The notes beneath the pieces are model-generated. The model saw only the letters and a program-made list of their open reading frames with translations. It made no database searches and was not told the origin of the DNA. The translations under genes and the position numbers were made by a program. This document shows, piece after piece, positions 6,626 to 10,897 of a stretch of DNA of 10,897 bases. Each line of letters starts with the position of its first letter. Positions within the stretch are counted from its first letter, which is position 1. The stretch comes from an uncultured Lachnospiraceae bacterium (GTDB taxonomy: Bacteria > Bacillota > Clostridia > Lachnospirales > Lachnospiraceae). The DNA is taken from the NCBI GenBank assembly GCA_910586095.1, contig CAJUHQ010000116.1, positions 1 through 10,897 of the forward strand. Direction: 5' to 3'.

Positions 6626-7540
6626 CTATTTGAGAATTTCTCCAGCAGACTTCACAAGCCCTGCAACTCCTTGTATCTCTGATGGAATAATAATCTTAGT
6701 GGCATTGCCGTTTGCAGCCTTCTCAAATGCTTCCAGTTTCTTGATCGTAAGAACAGCCTCATCTGCACCTGCATCTCTTAAGAATCTGATACCTTCTGCA
6801 TTTGCCATCTGTACAACACGGATCGCCTCCGCTTGACCTTCTGCCTCACGAATACGTTTTTCTTTCTCTGCCTCTGCACGCAAAATAGCTGCCTGTTTCT
6901 CAGCCTCTGCCACAAGAATAGCAGACTCTTTTTGACCTTCTGCCACCAAGATAGTAGATTTTTTCTCACCTTCTGCACGTAGAATTGCCTCACGTCTCTC
7001 GCGCTCTGCCTTCATCTGCTTCTCCATCGCATTTCTAATTGCCTCTGGTGGAATAATATTCTTTAACTCAACACGATTAACTTTAATTCCCCACGGGTCT
7101 GTTGCTACATCCAATGCGGAACGCATGTTTGTATTGATAATCTCTCTAGATGTCAATGTTTGGTCAAGTTCCATCTCACCAATAATATTTCTAAGTGTAG
7201 TTGCTGTCAATTTCTCAATTGCCATAATCGGGTTATCTACACCATATGCATACATTTTCGGATCTGTAATCTGAAAAAATACTACGGTGTCAATTTGCAT
7301 GGTAACATTATCTTTTGTGATAACGGGCTGTGGCGGGAAATCTACTACTTGCTCCTTTAAGTTCACTCTTTTAGCAACTCTGTCTAAAAACGGAACCTTA
7401 AAGTGAAGTCCTACTCCCCATGTGGTATCATATCCGCCAAGACGTTCAATAACATACGCTGATGCCTGTGGCACAATGCGGATATTCGACGCAATAATGA
7501 CAATAAAAATAAATAAAATCGCAAATATTATATACATCAT
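6626..7540 (-). CDS. SPFH/stomatin (band 7) membrane scaffold protein
   Basis: This 304-residue protein has one N-terminal membrane segment (residues 3-20), then the SPFH domain (about 22-180; RIVPQASAYVIERLGGY, and VDFPPQPVITKDNV). Residues 185-239 are a charged, Ala/Glu-rich coiled coil built of five 11-residue repeats (AILRAEGEKKS, TILVAEGQKES, AILVAEAEKQA, and two more). The C-terminus ends GVAGLVKSAGEILK. The profile fits the QmcA/slipin-like stomatins, which form oligomeric membrane platforms and are usually paired with NfeD proteins, as here: its ATG overlaps the nfeD stop (ATGA), implying translational coupling. Its role is likely membrane organisation or quality control. It is not FloA-like, since the repeats and length fit the stomatin branch better. 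Confidence 0.93.
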   Translation of the reverse strand: MMYIIFAILFIFIVIIASNIRIVPQASAYVIERLGGYDTTWGVGLHFKVPFLDRVAKRVNLKEQVVDFPPQPVITKDNVTMQIDTVVFFQITDPKMYAYGVDNPIMAIEKLTATTLRNIIGEMELDQTLTSREIINTNMRSALDVATDPWGIKVNRVELKNIIPPEAIRNAMEKQMKAERERREAILRAEGEKKSTILVAEGQKESAILVAEAEKQAAILRAEAEKEKRIREAEGQAEAIRVVQMANAEGIRFLRDAGADEAVLTIKKLEAFEKAANGNATKIIIPSEIQGVAGLVKSAGEILK

Positions 7541-7983
7541 AAGCCATCTTCCCCCTCATACTTCTCGACAATTAACTTTACACCTTTAATATCAACAACT
7601 TTCGCAAGATCTCCCAATGCTATTTTACTGCCTTGTTTTACTGCTCTCACAGTCCATTCCTGGCCGTTTACAATGGCACAACCTGTCTCTGCAATATTGT
7701 CAACATTTTGTGTAATTCGTACTACTTTGCCGATAATGCCTTCGTAGTTTGTTCTTGTACGCGTAGAATTTATGTACTTTACTGCGAAAGGTCTTGTAAA
7801 GATTAACATTCCAAATGATACCGACAAAAATGCTGCAAGCTGCAAAAGTGGTCCACCACCAAACAATGAGACAATAATCGCTGTCAAAGCTCCTATGGCA
7901 AACCAAATTGTGGCAAGTCCTACTGTCACAATCTCTATTACTATGAGTATAATCATAGCCGCCAGCCAGACCATTGTATACAT
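7537..7983 (-). CDS. Short NfeD-family membrane protein
   Basis: The frame begins at 7989, but that ATG abuts the AAGGAGG ribosome binding site. The second ATG, at 7983, sits 6 bases after it and is preferred (148 residues). Two to three hydrophobic segments cover about residues 4-63, followed by a soluble beta-rich OB-fold domain (about 80-140: GKVVRITQNVDNI, then GCAIVNGQEWTVRAV, LGDLAKVVDIKGVKLIVE). This is the short NfeD form without the ClpP-like protease domain. NfeD proteins partner with SPFH proteins, and the next gene is one, with a 4-base overlap. The short type is thought to regulate or anchor the SPFH oligomer. The gene lies first after a clear promoter and a structured leader. 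Confidence 0.9.
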   Translation of the reverse strand: MYTMVWLAAMIILIVIEIVTVGLATIWFAIGALTAIIVSLFGGGPLLQLAAFLSVSFGMLIFTRPFAVKYINSTRTRTNYEGIIGKVVRITQNVDNIAETGCAIVNGQEWTVRAVKQGSKIALGDLAKVVDIKGVKLIVEKYEGEDGL

Positions 7984-8051
7984 ACGCATCCTCCTTTCTA
8001 TTTGTTCCAGAAAACCTGCGCGAACACTATGTCCGCACCTTGTTCTGTTAA

Positions 8052-8166
8052 AGTAACAGTCTAGATACTTTTACTTATATGTATCTGACCATTTTTTAGT
8101 ACCACTATCATACATGTATCGATCCTATACATTCACTACTTTTTTGTATTTTCTAAACTGTTACTT
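8052..8166 (-). promoter_or_regulatory. Structured 5' leader of the nfeD-SPFH operon, closed by 15-bp arms
   Basis: On the minus strand, AAGTAACAGTTTAGA (8166-8152) pairs with TCTAGACTGTTACTT (8066-8052): 15 pairs, one of them G-U. The 85-base interior can form ATGTAT/ATACAT (loop AGGATCG) inside AGTA/TACT, and a GATAC/GTATC stem, so a three-way junction is possible. The predicted transcript starts within about 3 bases of the first arm. The 3' arm can instead form CTGTTA/TAACAG (8055-8041 region), a competing hairpin. It may be a cis-regulatory RNA or a small palindromic mobile element; it matches no class that I recognise. Confidence 0.45.
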
Positions 8167-8175
8167 GTTAGATAC

Positions 8176-8204
8176 ATCATACTGCAAAAGTACCATTCTA
8201 ACAA
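8176..8204 (-). promoter_or_regulatory. Promoter of the nfeD-SPFH-regulator operon
   Basis: On the minus strand, -35 TTGTTA (8204-8199) is followed by a 17-base spacer and -10 TATGAT (8181-8176). Both are close to the sigma-A consensus. The start site should be near 8169, giving a leader of about 185 bases before the nfeD ATG at 7983. Confidence 0.75.
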
Positions 8205-8318
8205 TGGCTTTTGCGTGAATACTGTGATTTTCGTATTGGATCACATTTTAATGTCTGTTCTTCAAAAATAACATTGTTCGTGTACATTGATACTAGGGGG
8301 ATTCGAGTGTTCAACCTC
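8182..8318. other. Gap between thyX-like stop and the nfeD promoter
   Basis: Part of the 335-base intergenic region between the ThyX-like gene and nfeD. No gene is seen. A small AATAC/GTATT dyad (8218-8237) lacks a U-run, and no convincing terminator for the upstream operon is found, so some readthrough into the nfeD promoter region is possible. Confidence 0.25.
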
Positions 8319-8876
8319 TTACTCATTAACGCCGTTTCGATATGCGGCAAGCTCCTTTTGATATGCTTCTGTCTTGTGATATCCACAGGAAAACATTTCA
8401 GGACAAAACCCTCTATATATGCACTCGCGCACCATACACTCTGCAAGTTCTGGCTCTGTTTTAGCGACTTCATCCTTTACAAGCTGCCATGCCTGTCTTG
8501 TCTCTGGACTTGCACAATTGCACAAGCGCTTGCGGCTGATATTAATCAATGCCTGCGCATCTGCCTCGCAGGCATGATTGACTAATGCCCCCTGTGGAAG
8601 CTCATCACGATTGATGCCTGTTCTGTCGCTTCTCTGTGTAGATACCCAATGCTCTATGCCAATCTTGTGTCTTACTATATGCACACTTACCCAAGATTTT
8701 AGATCGCGCCAGCGCCAATAAAACTTCATACGCCGAATCGGGGAATGTTCGGACAAAAGAAGTCTTTTTTTCCATTCTGCATCGGGATATTTGCCTGTAG
8801 TTTTCCCAATAGTATTCATAGCAGAATCCTTGATATCCTGCCAATTCTCATCATGCTTAAAATGATCTATATACAC
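8319..8876 (-). CDS. thyX: ThyX-like (FAD-dependent thymidylate synthase family) protein
   Basis: ThyX makes dTMP from dUMP using FAD, NADPH and methylene-tetrahydrofolate. The frame opens at 8891, but GTG at 8876 has a perfect GGGAGG 7-8 bases upstream (within the longer frame), so 185 residues (YIDHFKHDENW...) are called; it overlaps the arsC-like stop by 10 bases. EHSPIRRMKF resembles the EHxxF region, and RHKIGIEHWVS fits the RHR-X7-S signature except that the second Arg is Lys. The C-terminal third is Cys-rich: CNC, then Cys spaced x4, x5 and x5 in the stretch from ECMVRECIYRGFCPEM to SCGY, which is unusual for standard ThyX. It is shorter than typical ThyX (over 200 residues). Family membership is likely; thymidylate synthase activity is inferred. 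Confidence 0.8.
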   Translation of the reverse strand: MYIDHFKHDENWQDIKDSAMNTIGKTTGKYPDAEWKKRLLLSEHSPIRRMKFYWRWRDLKSWVSVHIVRHKIGIEHWVSTQRSDRTGINRDELPQGALVNHACEADAQALINISRKRLCNCASPETRQAWQLVKDEVAKTEPELAECMVRECIYRGFCPEMFSCGYHKTEAYQKELAAYRNGVNE

Positions 8877-9220
8877 AGTTTTTCCTCCCATTCCTTTTCG
8901 CGAAATCCTGTCAAAATTGTATCTTGCTCAACTATAATAGGTCTTTTGACAAGCATGCCATCTGTGGCAAGCAGCGCAAGTTTTTCCTCTAGACTCATAG
9001 ATACAAGCTTTTCTTTTAAGTTCATTTCCTTATACAAAACTCCACTGGTATTAAAGAATTTTTTTATGTCCAATCCGCTTTTTTCATGCCATTGTTTTAA
9101 TTCATCATAAGTAGGGTTTTGCTCCTTAATATTTCTATTTTCATACTCTATATGATGTTCTTTTAACCACTGTTCTGCTTTTTTACACGTACTACATTTA
9201 GGATATTGTACAAATAACAT
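8867..9220 (-). CDS. ArsC/Spx-family thioredoxin-fold protein
   Basis: This 117-residue protein has the ArsC/Spx/MgsR fold: FVQYPKCSTCKKAEQWL with Cys9 and Cys12 in a CxxC pair near the N-terminus, RNIKEQNPTYDEL, and the conserved VKRPIIV motif with Arg93 before a cis-Pro. Members include glutaredoxin-dependent arsenate reductases and the RNA-polymerase-binding regulators Spx and MgsR. The CxxC pair, and the absence of any arsR, arsB or acr3 gene nearby, make a redox or regulatory role as likely as arsenate reduction. GGAGG lies 10 bases before the ATG, a rather long spacing. The stop codon overlaps the ThyX-like start, so the two are translationally coupled. Confidence 0.9.
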   Translation of the reverse strand: MLFVQYPKCSTCKKAEQWLKEHHIEYENRNIKEQNPTYDELKQWHEKSGLDIKKFFNTSGVLYKEMNLKEKLVSMSLEEKLALLATDGMLVKRPIIVEQDTILTGFREKEWEEKLCI

Positions 9221-9289
9221 ATTCTTTTTTCCTCCATTTGATATAAAATTTTACATATTCTGATTTGAATCCCCATATACATAAGCTTC

Positions 9290-9691
9290 TTAAAAAGATT
9301 TCAATTTTTCATGCTCTGACATCAGTTCTTTGATAAGCTGATATAATGTCCAGCTTACATTTTTCGGCGTTGTCACAGCCTTGAGTTTTGTTGGTGACAG
9401 TCCTAGTTTTTTGTAAGAAAGCAAAAACTCATCTAACTTATTGTCTGATATCCTAGAAAATATAATAATTTCTGGCATACAAAAAAGAGCTGGTGCCTTT
9501 TGCAACGTCAAGCGGTCAAGTGGCTCTATCTTTTGAATACCTGCTAATTTGCCAACTTGCTCATTCAAATCAGATGCCTGAAGCTGTCTAGTTGGAACTG
9601 CTAGGCTCACACATAAAACTTCCATTTGTATCTTTTTTTTCTCATTCTGTGTATAATACATAATCATGCTATTTTGTGCCTCTGCCATCAT
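9290..9691 (-). CDS. DUF3783 family protein
   Basis: This 133-residue cytoplasmic protein ends in the DUF3783 pattern (about residues 70-128): MPEIIIFSRISDNKLDEFLL, then YKKLGLSPTKLKAVTTPKN, then WTLYQLIKELMSEHEKL. The N-terminal half (MEVLCVSLAVPTRQL, LNEQVGKLAG) resembles a small alpha/beta domain. The family is common in Clostridia and has no known function. The start is either of two adjacent ATGs after AAAGGGG. It is the second gene of the metallophosphoesterase operon, about 50 bases downstream of that stop codon, and the first hairpin repeat lies between them. Confidence 0.8.
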   Translation of the reverse strand: MMAEAQNSMIMYYTQNEKKKIQMEVLCVSLAVPTRQLQASDLNEQVGKLAGIQKIEPLDRLTLQKAPALFCMPEIIIFSRISDNKLDEFLLSYKKLGLSPTKLKAVTTPKNVSWTLYQLIKELMSEHEKLKSF

Positions 9692-9717
9692 ACCTTTCCC
9701 CTTTCTATCTACATAAT

Positions 9718-9793
9718 ATTGCTATGAAAGTCTTCGACTTTCATAGCATGGATGGCCATGCGGCCCGCCAGACGGCAGGCTGTGCATGATGAG
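9718..9793. repeat. REP-like two-hairpin repeat, copy 1
   Basis: On the plus strand GCTATGAAAGTC pairs perfectly with GACTTTCATAGC (9721-9747; 12-bp stem, 3-base loop). ATGGATGGCCATGCGGCC follows, then a second hairpin (GCCCGCC/GGCAGGC with one mismatch, loop AGAC), then TGCATGATGAG. Copy 2 at 10476-10561 has the same order in the same direction: conserved ends and linker, changed second hairpin. On the minus strand it encodes the last residues and stop codon of the metallophosphoesterase frame. Confidence 0.8.
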
Positions 9794-10400
9794 CGTCTCT
9801 TTTCTGGTTACATGCAATCCATTCGTCTAATGTCAACGGCTCATAATCCGAATACATACAAAAACAGTTTATCATATTGCATGGAATATGTTGTTGTTCC
9901 CCTTGAATATTCTCAACCACAGTATTTCTTGTGATTTCTTGAAATTGCTCTAACAGTCTTTGGTCGTGAGAGTCATGAACATGTCCATAAAGCATATAAG
10001 TCTTAGGATTTCCATTTTTATCTAAACGATACTGTCCATTGTAACATAAAATTGGATAATGGCACAACACTACTTTTCTCTTATTGTCAGACAGCTCCTC
10101 ATATGGTTTTATCCATACAAAACGATTCCATTTCGTTATTGTTTGTTGCACAAATCGGTCATGATTGCCTGTAATCAAATACAATCTCCCATTAAGCTGA
10201 TCTAGTAGTTCTTCTGTCTGTTTTCTAGTTCCCCAGGACAGATCTCCTATAATGACAACTTCGTCATTTTGTCGAACCTTTTGATTCCATTTTTGCAACA
10301 TATAGCTATTCATATCCTCTACACTTGCAAATCCTCTACAATCCATTTTCTGATTTAGCGCTTCATGAAAGAAATGCAGATCTGCTATATAATATCGCAC
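9741..10400 (-). CDS. Calcineurin-like metallophosphoesterase
   Basis: This is a two-metal phosphoesterase. The core motifs, in order, are YIADLHFFH (DxH), VIIGDLSWG (GD), LITGNHDRF (GNHD), VVLCHYPI (H) and LYGHVHDSH (GHxH). The frame extends to 10541, but its first 47 codons are mostly repeat copy 2 and lack a ribosome binding site. The GTG at 10400 (VRYYIADLHFF) has GGAAG 8 bases upstream and begins just before the first catalytic motif, so 219 residues are called. The last ~18 residues (after NQKR) come from repeat copy 1, which also supplies the stop. The substrate (nucleotide, phosphodiester or protein) cannot be told. It is the first gene of the minus-strand operon behind the promoter at 10596-10624. 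Confidence 0.88.
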   Translation of the reverse strand: MRYYIADLHFFHEALNQKMDCRGFASVEDMNSYMLQKWNQKVRQNDEVVIIGDLSWGTRKQTEELLDQLNGRLYLITGNHDRFVQQTITKWNRFVWIKPYEELSDNKRKVVLCHYPILCYNGQYRLDKNGNPKTYMLYGHVHDSHDQRLLEQFQEITRNTVVENIQGEQQHIPCNMINCFCMYSDYEPLTLDEWIACNQKRDAHHAQPAVWRAAWPSML

Positions 10401-10475
10401 ATTTATCACTTCCAATTTTCTATTAAGATAGTCTGTGACTTTTACAATGTAAATAGTCATACAATCTGACAACTC

Positions 10476-10561
10476 ATTGATATGAAAGTCTTCTATTTTC
10501 ATAATATGGATGGCCATACGGCCTGAAATGATATATGACATTTCAAGAATTGCATGATGAG
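10476..10561. repeat. REP-like two-hairpin repeat, copy 2
   Basis: Same order as copy 1: ATTG, n, TATGAAAGTCTTC, a weaker first stem (8 pairs, one G-U), ATAATATGGATGGCCATACGG, then a second hairpin TGAAATG/CATTTCA that is unrelated in sequence to the copy-1 hairpin, then TGCATGATGAG. It lies in the 5' leader of the metallophosphoesterase transcript, about 75 bases before the preferred start codon. Confidence 0.75.
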
Positions 10562-10816
10562 TTTATTATAAAATTCAAGCCAAATTGCCGTTCTCATTAT
10601 ACAACATAGTTGTTATATTGTAAATAAATTCATGTGCTAATAAGATACCTACCACAAACGCTACGTTTCAATCCTCTATTTTTAACCCCCACGGGGGCTT
10701 GTGTTGTTTACCTACTTTTGGTAAGCTTCTACTATAAATTACTATTCAAATATACTTATTGAAATCTCTTTATGTCCAATGACAAAAGAGGATAGGTTCT
10801 GAAGGAGGAACACATT
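10562..10816. other. Divergent intergenic region upstream of cbiM
   Basis: Besides the minus-strand promoter, this gap holds a GC hairpin CCCC-CACG-GGGG (10687-10696), a TTACC/GGTAA stem (10708-10723), and two overlapping left arms, TTTCAAT (10666-10672) and ATCCTCT (10671-10677), that match ATTGAAA (10758-10764) and AGAGGAT (10787-10793). TATAAA and TATACT are possible -10 elements for cbiM but no matching -35 is convincing. No cobalamin or NiCo riboswitch signature was recognised. Confidence 0.3.
10596..10624 (-). promoter_or_regulatory. Promoter of the metallophosphoesterase operon
   Basis: On the minus strand, -35 TTTACA (10624-10619), a 17-base spacer, and a perfect -10 TATAAT (10601-10596). 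The start site is near 10589, so the leader is about 190 bases and contains repeat copy 2. The spacer and -10 overlap a dyad, ACAAC-ATA-GTTGT (10601-10613), a possible repressor site. Confidence 0.8.
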
Positions 10817-10897
10817 ATGCACATGGCTGATGCTTTGACAACCCCTGCTGTGGCAACTACTATGTATTTATGTACTGGTATTGCTGGAGCATATTCT
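10817..10897 (+). CDS. cbiM: CbiM, energy-coupling factor transporter membrane protein (partial)
   Basis: Only 27 codons are present before the right edge. They read MHMADALTTPAVATTMYLCT followed by GIAGAYS, which matches the diagnostic N-terminus of CbiM (MHMADAL, PAV), the membrane substrate-binding component of the Co2+ (or Ni2+) ECF-type importer. The N-terminal Met-His-Met itself takes part in metal binding in this family, so the start is certain: ATG with AAGGAGG 8 bases upstream. CbiN or CbiQ and an ATPase would be expected beyond the edge. It is the only plus-strand gene and diverges from the metallophosphoesterase operon. Confidence 0.9.
   Translation, partial: MHMADALTTPAVATTMYLCTGIAGAYS

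Noticed and set aside
8296..8318. TCGAATCC stretch on the minus strand resembling a tRNA T-arm
   Set aside because: The five bases on each side do not pair, and there is no acceptor stem, D-arm or anticodon arm nearby.
8211..8585. Plus-strand 124-codon frame opposite the ThyX-like gene
   Set aside because: It is antisense to a conserved coding region, with no domain and no ribosome binding site of note.
8867..9220. Calling the CxxC protein a definite arsenate reductase (arsC)
   Set aside because: The family also includes Spx/MgsR-type regulators, and no arsenic-resistance gene is nearby.
10401..10541. 47-codon N-terminal extension of the metallophosphoesterase
   Set aside because: It is largely made of repeat copy 2, no ribosome binding site precedes any ATG in it, and the conserved domain starts right after the GTG at 10400.
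10666..10677. GTTTCAATCC-like start of a CRISPR repeat
   Set aside because: It occurs once only, with no repeated unit or spacer spacing in the window and no cas gene.
10685..10712. GC hairpin CCCCC/GGGGG as a terminator
   Set aside because: The following tract (CTTGTGTTGTTT) is only weakly T-rich, and no upstream plus-strand gene needs a terminator here; on the minus strand it is upstream of the promoter.

Overview
The window is a stretch of AT-rich Firmicutes chromosome. The run rplS, lepB, rbgA, lepB, rnhB and a FliK-like gene, the strong AAGGAGG-type ribosome binding sites, and the DUF3783 and short ThyX-like proteins all point to a Clostridia of the Lachnospiraceae type. This placement is an inference from gene order and protein families; no marker gene for the species is present. 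All genes are on the minus strand except the last one, a partial cbiM at the right edge.

Layout, in minus-strand transcription order from the right. (1) 10400-8319: a metallophosphoesterase, a DUF3783 protein, an ArsC/Spx-family protein and a ThyX-like protein form a probable operon behind a near-consensus promoter at 10596-10624. The promoter diverges from cbiM (10817, plus strand). (2) 7983-5857: an NfeD-like membrane protein, an SPFH/stomatin protein (ATGA overlap) and a LytTR response regulator follow a second clear promoter at 8176-8204 and a long structured leader. (3) 5499-82: ribosomal protein L19 with a structured leader, an intrinsic terminator, then signal peptidase I, the ribosome-assembly GTPase RbgA, a second signal peptidase I, RNase HII and a FliK-like protein. 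Set 3 is a housekeeping block for translation, secretion and nucleic-acid maintenance.

No classical accessory system (phage, CRISPR array, toxin-antitoxin, transposase) is visible. The unusual content is in the non-coding DNA: a two-hairpin, REP-like repeat in two direct copies around the metallophosphoesterase gene, with a partial third copy at the left edge; a cluster of three stem-loops at 5703-5823, one of which recurs at the left edge; a 115-nt element closed by 15-bp inverted arms almost exactly at the predicted 5' end of the nfeD-SPFH transcript; and a probable L19 autoregulatory leader. Several gene starts are better placed internally than at the longest reading frame, and each case is explained in its entry.
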